Source of the DNA: Sphingobacterium sp. UBA7855
GTDB lineage: Bacteria > Bacteroidota > Bacteroidia > Sphingobacteriales > Sphingobacteriaceae
DNA: 64,000 bases
Assembly: GCA_002500745.1 (NCBI GenBank)
Contig: DLST01000002.1
Coordinates: forward strand, 276,350 to 340,349
Direction: 5' to 3'
The notes below the pieces were generated by a model. That model saw nothing but the letters and a program-made list of their open reading frames with translations. It ran no database searches and was not told the origin of the DNA. This document shows positions 17,605 through 27,652 of this stretch, in pieces. Every line of letters starts with the position of its first letter. Positions within the stretch are counted from its first letter, which is position 1. Both the position numbers and the translations under genes were made by a program.

Positions 17605-18261
17605 ATGAAACAGTTGCTTTTGGTGGATGATCATACATTGGTGCGATCTGGTTTCCAACTAATATTAGAGGCACAACAGGACATCACTGTAATAGCGGGG
17701 GTCGAAAATGGCGAAAAAGCCCTGGAATATCTAAACAGTTCATCGAAGCCAGATATCATTTTAACAGATATTCACATGGAGCAGATAGATGGCATTCAGC
17801 TCATTCAAGAAGTAAAAAAGAAATATGTGGATATAAAAATCATCGTTTTATCGATGGAGGATAATATCCACGTTGTCCAGGAAATTTTTAACCTCGGCGC
17901 CGATGGCTATTTGTTAAAAGATTCTAATGTGGAGGAAATCCTTTTTGGAATCCAGCAGGTTATCCGAGGTGAACAATACATTAGTGCATCACTGAGTATT
18001 GATATTATTAGAAATTTATCGAAATATACCCATATGGATGTAGACCGAACAGCAATAATGGCCAGGTATGATATTTCTGAACGGGAGCTATCCGTACTGG
18101 AATTGATTGCTCAAGGGCATACCAATGCTGAAATAGCGGATCAGATCTATTTAAGCAAAAGGACGGTCGAAGGGCATAGGCAACAATTAATCGAGAAAAC
18201 AGGATCTAAGAATACTGCAGGACTTGTACGCTTTGGTTTTCAGAAGAAATTATTGAGCTAA
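17605..18261 (+). CDS. NarL/FixJ-type response regulator
   Basis: A 218-residue two-domain regulator. The receiver domain (1-120) has the acidic pair in LLVDDHT, the phospho-acceptor Asp in DIILTDIHM and the switch Lys in YLLKDSN. The LuxR-type HTH (about 150-212) shows ELSVLELIAQGHTNAEIADQIYLSKRTVEGHRQQLIEKTG. No histidine kinase gene is adjacent, so it is an orphan in this window. The upstream 232-bp gap holds no other gene. Target genes cannot be inferred. Confidence 0.93.
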   Translation: MKQLLLVDDHTLVRSGFQLILEAQQDITVIAGVENGEKALEYLNSSSKPDIILTDIHMEQIDGIQLIQEVKKKYVDIKIIVLSMEDNIHVVQEIFNLGADGYLLKDSNVEEILFGIQQVIRGEQYISASLSIDIIRNLSKYTHMDVDRTAIMARYDISERELSVLELIAQGHTNAEIADQIYLSKRTVEGHRQQLIEKTGSKNTAGLVRFGFQKKLLS

Positions 18262-18453
18262 CAGTAAAGTACTGGCATTCTTTTAAAAATGTTTGGCCGG
18301 CAGATCTATATGCTTCAATCATTTAAATTATCCTGCTTATCTCTTTTTCTAGCGAGGATTGATTTTATAATAGTTGTAATTATTTTGCATTTGAAATGCA
18401 TTTTATCTAAGTTTGGCGCGCAGTTATAGACTATATGTAAACAATAATCAGTC

Positions 18454-19620
18454 ATGAGCCAAAAATTTGTATATAATACGCGTTATCCTTCTGTTGAAGA
18501 TTTAAAGAATAAAGCGAGGAAAAGAATTCCCCGATTTGCATTTGATTATTTGACCGGAGGAGCAAACGAAGAGTTGAATCTCGCCAGAAATGAAAACGAT
18601 TTTGACAACATTTTGTTAAAGCCTCAATATCTTTCAGCGAGCGATGAAATAGATCTTTCTGTCGAATTATTTGGTCGCCGTTATAGCGCGCCATTTGGTG
18701 TTTCACCCATTGGACTTCAAGGATTGATGTGGCCAAATGCACCGGAAATTCTTGCGAAAGCGGCAGCGGAAAATGATATTCCCTATATTTTGAGCACCGT
18801 ATCGACAAGTAGTATTGAGCGTATTGCCGAGGTGTCGGATGGGAAAGCATGGTTTCAGCTCTATCACCCTACCGAGAATAAATTGCGAGATGACATTATC
18901 AGGCGTTTACAGGTTGTCGAATGTCCAGTATTGGTGGTATTGGTCGACGTGCCGGCGTTCGGACTTCGGTATCGCGAAATAAAAAGTGGATTGTCCATGC
19001 CACCTAAAATGAGCGTTTCGAATATTTTGCAAACATTTGCATGTCCAACTTGGGGTATTGAGACCTTAAGACATGGTATTCCTTCTTTCGCTACTTTAAA
19101 ACCTTATATGGAAAAAGGTCTTGACTTAGCCCAACTCGGACAGTTTATGAATAAGACATTTACGGGTAAAGTTGATGTTGAAAAGATTAAAGCAATAAGG
19201 GACCTATGGAAAGGCCCATTGGTGCTGAAGGGAATTGCAACAGATGAAGATATGCAGGCTTCCATCGCATTGGGGGTGGATGGTGTGATTGTTTCAAACC
19301 ATGGGGGACGACAGCTAGACGCAAGTGAGTCTTCGATCAATTCATTAATTCGTTTGGCTAGTAATCCCGAATATAAAAAGAATATAAAAATAATGTTGGA
19401 CGGTGGGATTCGCTCGGGTGTTGATTTGGCGCGTGCTCATGCTGTAGGATCAGAATTCAATTTTATAGGTAGGCCTTTTATGTACGGTGTAGGCGCATTA
19501 GGTGCAGCAGGCGGCAAACATACGATCAATATGTTCAAGACACATTTGTATCAGGTTATGAAACAGTTGAGTCTTTCGAAGATAGCAGATTTTCCACAGC
19601 GTCTACAGGCTATTCTCTAA
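18454..19620 (+). CDS. FMN-dependent alpha-hydroxy-acid oxidase/dehydrogenase
   Basis: A 388-residue TIM-barrel flavoprotein of the L-lactate dehydrogenase (LldD) / glycolate oxidase family. FMN- and substrate-binding text: FDYLTGGANEE near the N-terminus, PIGLQGLMWPN, STVSTSSIE, the Lys in LVLKGI, the catalytic His and Arg in VSNHGGRQLD, and the phosphate site LDGGIRSGVD...FIGRPFMYG. It oxidises an L-2-hydroxy acid, most likely lactate, to the keto acid. The exact substrate and electron acceptor are not determinable. It is a single gene, followed by an unusual repeat/hairpin region. Confidence 0.9.
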   Translation: MSQKFVYNTRYPSVEDLKNKARKRIPRFAFDYLTGGANEELNLARNENDFDNILLKPQYLSASDEIDLSVELFGRRYSAPFGVSPIGLQGLMWPNAPEILAKAAAENDIPYILSTVSTSSIERIAEVSDGKAWFQLYHPTENKLRDDIIRRLQVVECPVLVVLVDVPAFGLRYREIKSGLSMPPKMSVSNILQTFACPTWGIETLRHGIPSFATLKPYMEKGLDLAQLGQFMNKTFTGKVDVEKIKAIRDLWKGPLVLKGIATDEDMQASIALGVDGVIVSNHGGRQLDASESSINSLIRLASNPEYKKNIKIMLDGGIRSGVDLARAHAVGSEFNFIGRPFMYGVGALGAAGGKHTINMFKTHLYQVMKQLSLSKIADFPQRLQAIL

Positions 19621-19764
19621 CTATTCTGTTCGGTAAGATCATCAATCTAACCTTGTAATAGGCTTATGCCGAATGTTTACAATTTTGCTTGTAGCTTTTT
19701 TTTTTTGTGTCATCTCACAGCGCAAAAACCAAAGATCAACGCTATACCAAATTTGGTGTTTTGA

Positions 19765-19842
19765 CAGTGCTTGTTCAGTGCTTGTTCAGAGATCATTCAG
19801 TGCTTGTTCAGTGACAACTGAATGAGCGCTGAATGATCACTG
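19765..19842. repeat. 11-bp tandem repeats folding into a long hairpin
   Basis: Direct repeats with an exact 11-bp period: CAGTGCTTGTT at 19765, 19776 and 19798, with a variant CAGAGATCATT at 19787. The segment 19787-19812 is then mirrored by 19817-19842 to give a 26-bp stem with one A-A mismatch, a few G-U pairs and a GACA loop. ATACCAAA and TTTGGTAT elements flank it on either side (about 19743-19750 and about 19879-19896). It lies in the 459-bp gap between the hydroxyacid oxidase and the DUF6660 gene. Confidence 0.7.
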
Positions 19843-19926
19843 TGAAATAATTGACGTAAAATTGTTGTTTGGTATAATTTGGTATTACTATGATTTAGTT
19901 TTCATTGCTTGCCAAACAAAGAAATT

Positions 19927-20067
19927 ATGGGGATTATCAAAAATGGCATCCGTTCGGACGGTTTGCCAAAAGGCATAAAGCTAAAAGAGGTTTGATCGAT
20001 AGCAAAAGTTAATGTGGAGCAAGAGGATTTTTCAGTCAATGAAGAGAATTTTGATTTAATTTCTTAA
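19927..20067 (+). pseudogene. possible small broken gene (MGIIKNGI...)
   Basis: A 46-codon frame starting MGIIKNGIRSDGLPKGIKLKEV is interrupted by one in-frame TGA at 19993-19995 and continues as SIAKVNVEQEDFSVNEENF to a TAA at 20065. The first eight residues resemble the start of DUF6266-type proteins of Bacteroidota as I recall them, but the rest does not. It could be a remnant or chance; it lies beside the hairpin repeat. Confidence 0.25.
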
Positions 20068-20079
20068 GTTTGCATATCC

Positions 20080-20409
20080 ATGAGGTTAATTGTTTTCATA
20101 TTGATAGCATATATTCTGGGACTTTCCTTTGTCCCGTGCAGCGATTCGAACAATCACTGCGAAGAGACTGCTATGGAAGCGAAGCTAAATCAAACACACA
20201 ACCATGGTGATGATGCATCTGATGCGTGTTCAATTTTCTGTTATTGTAATTGTTGTAGCGGAAATATAACAGCTTATACGTATCAATTTCCGGAAATTGC
20301 GGGTGTTCCGGTTGCTATTTATTTTGACAATCGTATACCCGTCCTCAATACCGCAATTCTTTCCAGCTATTTTGGAAGCATCTGGCAGCCGCCAAAGATT
20401 AATGCTTAA
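20080..20409 (+). CDS. DUF6660-like small secreted protein upstream of metal efflux genes
   Basis: A 109-residue protein with an N-terminal hydrophobic signal (LIVFILIAYILGLSFVPC), then a His/Cys-rich centre (HCEETAME, HNHGDD, CSIFCYCNCCSG) and a C-terminal IWQPPKI. Proteins of this size and pattern, as I know them (DUF6660), are regularly found directly upstream of CusA/CzcA genes in Bacteroidota. The Cys and His clusters suggest metal binding at the membrane or periplasm. It lies 152 bp before the RND pump gene and probably belongs to the same unit. Confidence 0.75.
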   Translation: MRLIVFILIAYILGLSFVPCSDSNNHCEETAMEAKLNQTHNHGDDASDACSIFCYCNCCSGNITAYTYQFPEIAGVPVAIYFDNRIPVLNTAILSSYFGSIWQPPKINA

Positions 20410-20561
20410 GTTTTTGTAAAAATTCTACAAACAAATCTGATAGAGCATCCTATGCTGTTCATTATTCAGCTTTGTGCTCGGAATACGCCTGTTGCATTTT
20501 ATTGCGACAAGCAATGAAGATATTCTAATGAGCTATTCCTTAAGCATTAATCACGTATATT

Positions 20562-23500
20562 GTGTTAGATCATATTATAAAATTTAGCATCAAGAACAAG
20601 ATTGTTATCGGTTTGATGACCTTGTTGCTTATCATTTGGGGGGCATGGAGTGCGACGAAACTGCCCATAGATGCCGTTCCCGATATTACCAATAATCAAG
20701 TCCAGATCTTTACATCTTGTCCAACGCTTGCCGGACAGGAAGTGGAGCAATTGGTTACTTTTCCAATTGAACAAAGTATCGCGACTGTACCCAAAATTGA
20801 AGAGATCAGGAGTATCTCACGCTTCGGCCTTTCTGTCATTACCGTTGTTTTTGACGATGATGTAGATATTTATTTTGCCCGTCAGCTGATTGGTGAGCGT
20901 TTAAATGAAGCTGTGGATCAGATTCCACAAGGTATTGGTAAACCGGAGCTGGCTCCAGTAAGTACGGGACTGGGAGAAGTATATCAATACATTATCCATC
21001 CCAAAAAGGGTAGCGAAAAGAAATACAATGCAAAAGATTTGCGCACCATGCAAGATTGGATTGTTGCCCGTCAGCTCTATGGAACACCTGGGATTGCCGA
21101 GGTCAACAGTTTCGGTGGTGAGCTCAAACAATATGAAGTAGCTGTTGATCCGAATAGACTTAAGGCAATGAATATCACCATTCCGGAGCTATTTACTGCC
21201 TTGGAGAAAAACAATCAAAATACAGGTGGTGCCTATATTGATAAAAAACCGAATGCCTATTTTATCCGGGGAATTGGTCTGGCGACGTCCTTGGAAGATG
21301 TCAGAAATATTGCTATCCGCAAATCAGGATCTATACCGATTTATGTAAAAGACGTTGCCGATGTGCGTTTTGGTCATGCAGTGCGCTATGGAGCCCTGAC
21401 CTACAATGGTGAGGTCGATGCGGTAGGGGGTGTTGTCATGATGTTGAAGGGTGAAAACAGCAATGAGGTGGTCAATCGGGTGAAAGAGAAATTACCTACT
21501 ATTCAGCAATCTTTACCGGATGATGTCGTCATAGAACCCTATTTGGACCGAACAGATCTCGTTGGGCGTGCGATCAGTACCGTTGAAAAAAATCTGATCG
21601 AGGGTGCCCTGATCGTCATTTTTGTCTTGGTACTCTTTCTAGGCAATTTGCGGGCAGGTCTTATTGTAGCATCAGCAATCCCTCTGGCTTTACTGTTTGC
21701 ACTTGGACTGATGAACGTCTTCGGCGTAAGCGCCAATTTAATGAGTTTGGGCGCGATAGATTTTGGTTTGATTGTGGATGGAGCCGTCATTGTGGTGGAA
21801 GCTACGTTACACCATTTAGGCTTACGAAAATCAACCGAGAAATTGACCCAGGCCGAAATGGACCATGAGGTATTTGAGTCTGCTTCAAAGATCCGTACCA
21901 GTGCAGCCTTTGGTGAGATTATTATTCTCATTGTCTATATTCCAATTTTAACATTGGTGGGGGTTGAAGGGAAGATGTTTCGTCCAATGGCACAAACGGT
22001 TGGGTTTGCTATTTTTGGCGCATTGATTCTCTCGCTAACCTATATTCCTATGATGTGCGCTTTGTTCCTGCCGAAAAAACAGAACGACAATCAAACCTTG
22101 AGCGACCGCATGATTGTGGGATTACAGCTTATTTATGCCCCTTTATTACAGAAAGCCATTCGGTTTAAATACCTGATCGTGAGTTTAACTGTTGCCATTT
22201 TTGCTTTATCGGTCTTCTTTTTTAAGCATATGGGTGGCGAGTTTATTCCACAATTGCAGGAAGGTGATTATGCATTCCATTGCATACTTCCGCAGGGAAG
22301 TTCGCTTTCGCAGAGTATTGAAACTTCCATGCAGGCTTCCCGGATTATCAAAGAGTTTGCTGAAGTGAAGATGGTTGTTGGCAAGACAGGAGCCGCTGAG
22401 GTGCCAACGGATCCTATGCCACCGGAAGCAACAGATGTTATGGTGGTATTGAAGCCCCAAAAAGAGTGGAAGTCGGGCCGTTCTTATGAAGAACTGGGGC
22501 GTGCTATTCTGGAGAAGCTAGAAGTAATTCCGGGTGTTTTCTTCGAAAAAAATCAACCGATTCAAATGCGCTTTAACGAGTTAATGACGGGTATCCGTCA
22601 GGATGTTGCTGTAAAGATCTTCGGTGAAAACATCGATTCACTGGCCGCTTACGCCAATGTGGTTGCCGCTCAGATTCAATCTGTTCAAGGGGCAACTTCT
22701 CCACAGGTGGAGCGTGTATCCGGTCTCCCGCAAATCAATATCGTTTATGACCGCACCCGTATCGCAAATTATGGATTGACAATTCAGGACGTCAATGATG
22801 TGGTGAGTACTGCCTTTGCCGGTCGGAGTACGGGACAGATCTATGAAAATGAACGTCGCTTTGATCTGGTCGTCAGGTTAGATACAACGCACCGAAACAG
22901 CATTGATGATGTGCGTAATCTGATGATTCCTACAGATACGGGTACGCAGATCCCGCTTTCTCAGGTTGCTGCCATTGATTACAAATTGGGGCCGGCACAG
23001 ATCAGCCGCGAAGCGGGTAAAAGAAGAATTGTGATCGGTTTTAATGTGGCCGGGCGTGATGTTCAAACCGTCGTAAAAGAAATCGAACGACAATTGACTG
23101 CAAATGTAAAGCTTCCCGCGGGCTATTATTTCACCTATGGGGGGCAGTTTGAGAATTTACAGAAGGCGAGCTCACGCTTGTTGATTGCTGTGCCAGTTTC
23201 CTTATTGCTTATTTTTATGCTGTTGTATTTCACGTTTCATTCCTTTAAGCAGGCCACACTCATCTTTACCGCAATACCAATGAGTGCTATCGGAGGTATC
23301 TTTGCTTTAATGTTGCGTGGCATGCCTTTCAGTATTAGTGCCGGTATCGGTTTTATTGCCTTATTTGGGGTGGCCGTACTCAACGGTATTGTTTTAATTG
23401 GAACCTTTAATCAATTGAAAAAGGAGGGGGTAGATGATATTTTTCAGCGTGTTAAAGAAGGCACTTTGACGCGTTTACGTCCTGTTCTCATGACAGCGAC

Positions 23501-24884
23501 GGTAGCCTCACTGGGCTTTTTACCGATGGCTATCAGTACAAGTGCCGGCGCTGAAGTTCAGAAGCCTCTGGCCACCGTTGTGATTGGCGGATTAATAACG
23601 GCAACTTTCCTGACCTTGTTTGTGCTGCCGTTATTGTATATAATTTTTAATTCTAAATGGAATATGAAACGAAGTAGTGGTGCTAAGACCTTTTTTACAA
23701 TATTTATTTTCTTATTTATGATGTTGGGCTTTCAGGTGTTTGCCCAGGAGCGCATTTCTGTTACAGAAGCTGTGGAATTTGCGCTGAAGAGCAATCGTCA
23801 GTTTCAGATCAATCAGGCTGAGATCGCAGGAGCAGGTTTTAATGTCAAAACGGCAACCGAAATTCCCAAGACAGGGATCTTTGCAGAAAATGAAGACTAT
23901 CGTCCATCAGATAAGACCGGGCTGCTGAAAATCGGTGTAACGCAAAGTATGGCCTGGCCCGGACTCTATGCGGCGCGTAAAGATTATTTTAAACAGCAAC
24001 TAAAATATGCGAATCTAAATACGGATGTATTGAAATCTGCGATTACCAAAGATGTAAGGGCAGCCTATTTTCAGCTCTGGTATCTCCAGGATCGCCAAAA
24101 GTTGTATATGGAGTTGGATAGTATCTACAGCGGCATGTTTAAAGCAACAGAATTACGTTTTAAGACTGGTGATGTCGCTGCGCTGGATAAGATCGCTGCA
24201 GAAGCAAAATTGAAAGAGCTGCAGGCTCAGTTGGTTCAAAACAAAAAGGATATTGTTATTCAGCAGCAGCAATTGATGATGTTGTTAGACCGTAATGAGT
24301 GGATGCTTCCTTTGGATCAGCCCTTGGAGAAGATTATCGTGAACGCCAGTCCATCTGAGGAAACAGTACATCCTTTACTTGTTTTACAGCAGCAAAATGT
24401 AAATATCGCATCATCAAATATCAGTGTTCAGAAAAATACAAATAAGCCGGAGTTCTCGGGTCGATTTTTCTCCCAACGTGTTTGGGGAGCCAAGGATCCG
24501 TTATCGGGATTCTCGGTCTCCGCATCTTTTCCGGTCTTTAGCCTAGGCGCTTATAAAAGTAAAGTAAAGGCTGCCAACGCTGAAATGGAAGTTCAACAGC
24601 GTAAGTTAGAATATGAGACGCAGGTATTTCAGACAAATAAAGGGAATGCACTTGCTGAAATTGACAAGAACAGTGCATTACTGCAATTTTACGAGTCTTC
24701 GGGTCTAAAACAAGCCGATGCAATCATTAAAGCGGCTAGTTTGGGTTATAGAACAGGGGAGATCAATTTTGCTGAATTAAGTCAATTTTTAAGTCAGGCT
24801 ATAGGGATTCGCCAGAATTATTTAGAAGTCCTTAATCAGTATAATCAATCAGCAATTCAATATAATTACTTCAATAACAAATAA
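20562..24884 (+). CDS. CusA/CzcA heavy-metal RND pump fused to a TolC-like outer-membrane factor
   Basis: A 1440-residue fusion. Residues 1 to about 1030 are a heavy-metal RND transporter: N-terminal helix, TKLPIDAVPDITNNQVQI typical of CzcA/CusA, central helices with SLGAIDFGLIVDGAV carrying the proton-relay acidic residues, and a second helix bundle ending TLFVLPLLYI. Near residue 1035 a Met begins a signal-like stretch (TIFIFLFMMLGFQVFAQ) and the remaining 400 residues are an outer-membrane efflux protein (ISVTEAVEFALKSNRQF, helical repeats). This fusion is known in Bacteroidota. Start codon is GTG at 20562, with no better in-frame ATG upstream. The metal (Cu, Ag, Zn, Co) is not resolved. 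The adaptor gene follows 7 bp later. Confidence 0.93.
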   Translation: MLDHIIKFSIKNKIVIGLMTLLLIIWGAWSATKLPIDAVPDITNNQVQIFTSCPTLAGQEVEQLVTFPIEQSIATVPKIEEIRSISRFGLSVITVVFDDDVDIYFARQLIGERLNEAVDQIPQGIGKPELAPVSTGLGEVYQYIIHPKKGSEKKYNAKDLRTMQDWIVARQLYGTPGIAEVNSFGGELKQYEVAVDPNRLKAMNITIPELFTALEKNNQNTGGAYIDKKPNAYFIRGIGLATSLEDVRNIAIRKSGSIPIYVKDVADVRFGHAVRYGALTYNGEVDAVGGVVMMLKGENSNEVVNRVKEKLPTIQQSLPDDVVIEPYLDRTDLVGRAISTVEKNLIEGALIVIFVLVLFLGNLRAGLIVASAIPLALLFALGLMNVFGVSANLMSLGAIDFGLIVDGAVIVVEATLHHLGLRKSTEKLTQAEMDHEVFESASKIRTSAAFGEIIILIVYIPILTLVGVEGKMFRPMAQTVGFAIFGALILSLTYIPMMCALFLPKKQNDNQTLSDRMIVGLQLIYAPLLQKAIRFKYLIVSLTVAIFALSVFFFKHMGGEFIPQLQEGDYAFHCILPQGSSLSQSIETSMQASRIIKEFAEVKMVVGKTGAAEVPTDPMPPEATDVMVVLKPQKEWKSGRSYEELGRAILEKLEVIPGVFFEKNQPIQMRFNELMTGIRQDVAVKIFGENIDSLAAYANVVAAQIQSVQGATSPQVERVSGLPQINIVYDRTRIANYGLTIQDVNDVVSTAFAGRSTGQIYENERRFDLVVRLDTTHRNSIDDVRNLMIPTDTGTQIPLSQVAAIDYKLGPAQISREAGKRRIVIGFNVAGRDVQTVVKEIERQLTANVKLPAGYYFTYGGQFENLQKASSRLLIAVPVSLLLIFMLLYFTFHSFKQATLIFTAIPMSAIGGIFALMLRGMPFSISAGIGFIALFGVAVLNGIVLIGTFNQLKKEGVDDIFQRVKEGTLTRLRPVLMTATVASLGFLPMAISTSAGAEVQKPLATVVIGGLITATFLTLFVLPLLYIIFNSKWNMKRSSGAKTFFTIFIFLFMMLGFQVFAQERISVTEAVEFALKSNRQFQINQAEIAGAGFNVKTATEIPKTGIFAENEDYRPSDKTGLLKIGVTQSMAWPGLYAARKDYFKQQLKYANLNTDVLKSAITKDVRAAYFQLWYLQDRQKLYMELDSIYSGMFKATELRFKTGDVAALDKIAAEAKLKELQAQLVQNKKDIVIQQQQLMMLLDRNEWMLPLDQPLEKIIVNASPSEETVHPLLVLQQQNVNIASSNISVQKNTNKPEFSGRFFSQRVWGAKDPLSGFSVSASFPVFSLGAYKSKVKAANAEMEVQQRKLEYETQVFQTNKGNALAEIDKNSALLQFYESSGLKQADAIIKAASLGYRTGEINFAELSQFLSQAIGIRQNYLEVLNQYNQSAIQYNYFNNK

Positions 24885-24891
24885 GCCAACA

Positions 24892-26202
24892 ATGAAAGTT
24901 TTCATAAAGATATTTATCGTATGTGTAGCCGTTACTGTTTTTTACGGTTGCAGTTCTAAAGAATCGAAGCATAAAGTTCAACCAGAAGGAAAGGAAGCGC
25001 CTAAATCCGAAGAAGGGCATGAGGAAGGGCCGGTTACCATAGCGGCACTGAGTGCGGCGCAAATCAAAGCCGTGGGTATCGTTTTTGGCGGTATTGAAGA
25101 GAAGGAACTAACGGCTACCCTTAAGGCTAATGGAATTTTGAGTGTACCCAATAACAATAAAGCCAATGCAACAGCGCTTTATGGTGGTGTGGTGAAGACA
25201 TTGAATGTACAATTGGGAGACAATGTACGTAAGGGGCAGGTGATCGCTACGATTACCAACCCGCAGTTTGTACAGCTGCAGGAGGAATATGTATCCCTTG
25301 CAAGTAAGATTACCTTAGCTGAACAAGAAATGGCAAGGCAACAGGAACTTAATGAAGGTAATGCGGGCGCACGGAAAAATCTGCAGGCAGCAACAGCAGA
25401 ATTCAACAGCTTACGGGCTAGGAAGGCTTCTTTGCAACAACAGATCCAATTGATGGGCATTAACCCCAATAGCGTGAATCTGTCCAATATGCGCACTTCA
25501 TTGGCCGTGACAAGCCCTATCAATGGAACAGTGAGTAATGTTTTTGCGAAAATTGGGAGTTATGTAGATGTCTCTTCGCCGGTAATTGAGATTGTTGACA
25601 ATAGTCTGCTGCACTTGGATCTGCAGGTGTTTGAGAAGGATCTACCCTTAGTTAAAGTGGGGCAGTTAATACACTTCCAACTGACAAACAATCCAGACAA
25701 AACGTATACCGCGAAAGTATTTACTATTGGTTCTTCCTTTGAAAATGACAGCAAGACCATCGCTGTGCACAGTACCGTTGTGGGCAGCAAAGTGGGCTTG
25801 ATTGATGGAATGAACATTACGGGGATGATCGGTATCAATAATGTGCGGACCCCGGCTGTTCCGAATGACGCCATTGTGGAGGCCGACGGCAGGTACTATA
25901 TTTTTGTAGAAACAGAAAAGAAACCTGAGGAGCATGATGAAGGGCACGACGATCACGGGCATGCGCACGATGAGGGCGAAGCAGAACATGCGCATAGCAA
26001 CGAGAAAGAAGCCGGCAATCATGGAGAAGGACAGGCCAAGAACATTAATTTTGAAAAAATTGAGATTCAAAAAGGTGTGTCTGCTTTGGGGTATACGGCG
26101 ATTACCCCGGTTAGCGAAATTCCTGCCGGAACTAAAATTGTTGTAAAGGGCGCCTTTTTTATCAATGCTAAAATGAGCAATACAGGTGGGCACGAACATT
26201 AA
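24892..26202 (+). CDS. CusB/CzcB-like periplasmic adaptor of the RND efflux system
   Basis: A 436-residue membrane-fusion protein. An N-terminal lipoprotein signal ends at YGCSS. A Lys/Glu/His linker leads to the lipoyl/hairpin part (ALYGGVVKTLNVQLGDNVRKGQVIATITNPQFVQLQEEYVS, coiled coil to about 180) and the beta-barrel (SPINGTVSNVFAKIGSYVDV). Residues about 344-380 form a His/Glu/Asp-rich loop (EEHDEGHDDHGHAHDEGEAEHAH) that looks like a metal-binding insert. It lies 7 bp after the RND::OMF fusion, completing a tripartite efflux system encoded by two genes. Confidence 0.93.
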   Translation: MKVFIKIFIVCVAVTVFYGCSSKESKHKVQPEGKEAPKSEEGHEEGPVTIAALSAAQIKAVGIVFGGIEEKELTATLKANGILSVPNNNKANATALYGGVVKTLNVQLGDNVRKGQVIATITNPQFVQLQEEYVSLASKITLAEQEMARQQELNEGNAGARKNLQAATAEFNSLRARKASLQQQIQLMGINPNSVNLSNMRTSLAVTSPINGTVSNVFAKIGSYVDVSSPVIEIVDNSLLHLDLQVFEKDLPLVKVGQLIHFQLTNNPDKTYTAKVFTIGSSFENDSKTIAVHSTVVGSKVGLIDGMNITGMIGINNVRTPAVPNDAIVEADGRYYIFVETEKKPEEHDEGHDDHGHAHDEGEAEHAHSNEKEAGNHGEGQAKNINFEKIEIQKGVSALGYTAITPVSEIPAGTKIVVKGAFFINAKMSNTGGHEH

Positions 26203-26332
26203 TTATCAGCATTTGTTCACATAATGAAATCAAATAATGTCATATATATGAACTGAAAGCTAAGGAAGGCAGCTATGCTATATGCTAGTTTCGCAGGATC
26301 GCGCAACATAACGAAAATCCATTGACGGATAT

Positions 26333-27568
26333 TTAAAGATGATTTATATGTTGTTTCCGCTTCTTCTTAAAAGCGCTATATACAATTATTACACTTATTG
26401 ACATCAGAACAAATGCTAAGAAAAATGGTGCGCCGGAGAATTTGAATGGTGCGTTGTCATGAGTAAAGTAATAGAAAAGATTGGTCATCATCGGAGGACC
26501 AATGATTGACGTTGCACTCATCAGGCTGGTCAATGCGCCTTGAAGTTCCCCTTGCTCGTTTGAAGGAACATTTTTGGTTATCACCGATTGTAAGGCTGGG
26601 CCACAAATACCGCCTAGGCAGTAGGGGATTAGGAATGCGAACATCATCCATCCTTGGCTCGCAAATGAGAATAGCAATAAGCCAATGGCATAAAGGGTCA
26701 GACCATAAAAAATGCTTTTCTGTTCGCCAAGTTTGGGTGTTGTCCATCGAATCAAAACACCTTGTACCAAACCAATCAACAAACCAATGACACCCAACGA
26801 AATACCGACCATTCTTTCGGTCCAATTGAATTTATACATGGTGAAAAAGCTCCAATTGCTCTGAACAGCATGTCCTGCAATATATATTAAAATTAAGGCA
26901 ACGATTAAACCAGATATTTCCGGGTGTTTTCCGAGAAATTTAAAAGATCCAACAGGATTGGCACGTTTCCAGTCAAAGGCTCTGCGTCTATTTTTTTCTA
27001 AGCTCTCAGGCAGAATAAAATAGCCATAAAGGAAGTTTAGCATGCACAACCCAGCGGCGGCATAAAATGGAACTCTAGCGCCATAGTGGCCGAGTAAACC
27101 TCCGATAACAGGACCAATGATGAAGCCCAAACCAAATGCAGCACCTATCAAGCCGAAGTTCTTCGCCCGATCTTCATCGGTTGATATATCTGCAATATAG
27201 GCACTTGCTGTTGTAACGCTGGCTCCAGTCAATCCGGCAATAACTCTTCCCAAGAAAAGCCATCCTATAGTTGGAGCAAGGGCAAGAAAGATATAGTCTA
27301 CCGCGAATCCAAAAAGGGAAATCAATATAACAGGCCTTCTCCCATATTTATCACTGAGATTGCCAACGACAGGAGAAAATATGAACTGCGTAAAAGCGTA
27401 AGCAAAGCCAAGCCAGCCACCATATTTAGCCGCTTCGCTGATGTCACTATGGATCAGCTCCTCAATAAGTTTAGGAACAACAGGAATGATGATTCCCCAA
27501 CCTGTAATATCGATGAGTAATGTGATAAATATAAATCCGATTGCTGCTTTTTTCTTGGAATTTTCCAT
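26333..27568 (-). CDS. MFS transporter, TCR/Tet-like
   Basis: A 411-residue 12-helix major-facilitator protein. The TetA-type motif A ([14 protein letters not shown]) follows helix 2, and the antiporter motif C region is [16 protein letters not shown]-terminal [19 protein letters not shown] is typical of the Tet group as found in Bacteroidota. It is a proton-driven drug or metabolite exporter; tetracycline as the substrate is not supported by sequence alone. It is convergent with the metal-efflux operon and 84 bp from the OsmC gene. Confidence 0.88.
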   Translation of the reverse strand: MENSKKKAAIGFIFITLLIDITGWGIIIPVVPKLIEELIHSDISEAAKYGGWLGFAYAFTQFIFSPVVGNLSDKYGRRPVILISLFGFAVDYIFLALAPTIGWLFLGRVIAGLTGASVTTASAYIADISTDEDRAKNFGLIGAAFGLGFIIGPVIGGLLGHYGARVPFYAAAGLCMLNFLYGYFILPESLEKNRRRAFDWKRANPVGSFKFLGKHPEISGLIVALILIYIAGHAVQSNWSFFTMYKFNWTERMVGISLGVIGLLIGLVQGVLIRWTTPKLGEQKSIFYGLTLYAIGLLLFSFASQGWMMFAFLIPYCLGGICGPALQSVITKNVPSNEQGELQGALTSLMSATSIIGPPMMTNLFYYFTHDNAPFKFSGAPFFLAFVLMSISVIIVYSAFKKKRKQHINHL

Positions 27569-27652
27569 TATGTTCCAAAAATAATCAAATCCTTAAAAAC
27601 TTGTATGTTATTTGATTACTAAATTGTAATCAGTCTTTTATTTTCGATCGCG

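Noticed and set aside
19765..19842. CRISPR array at the 11-bp repeats
   Set aside because: The repeats are 11 bp with no spacers between them, part of the segment is self-complementary, and no cas gene is nearby.
23664..24884. A separate outer-membrane efflux gene starting at the internal Met near residue 1035 of the RND protein
   Set aside because: The frame is continuous with the RND part, with no stop between. A fusion is the simpler reading and is common in Bacteroidota.
26333..27568. MFS pump as exporter of the LanB-associated peptide
   Set aside because: It is of the Tet drug-efflux type, lies outside the peptide transcript behind OsmC, and such pumps do not export leader-bearing peptides.
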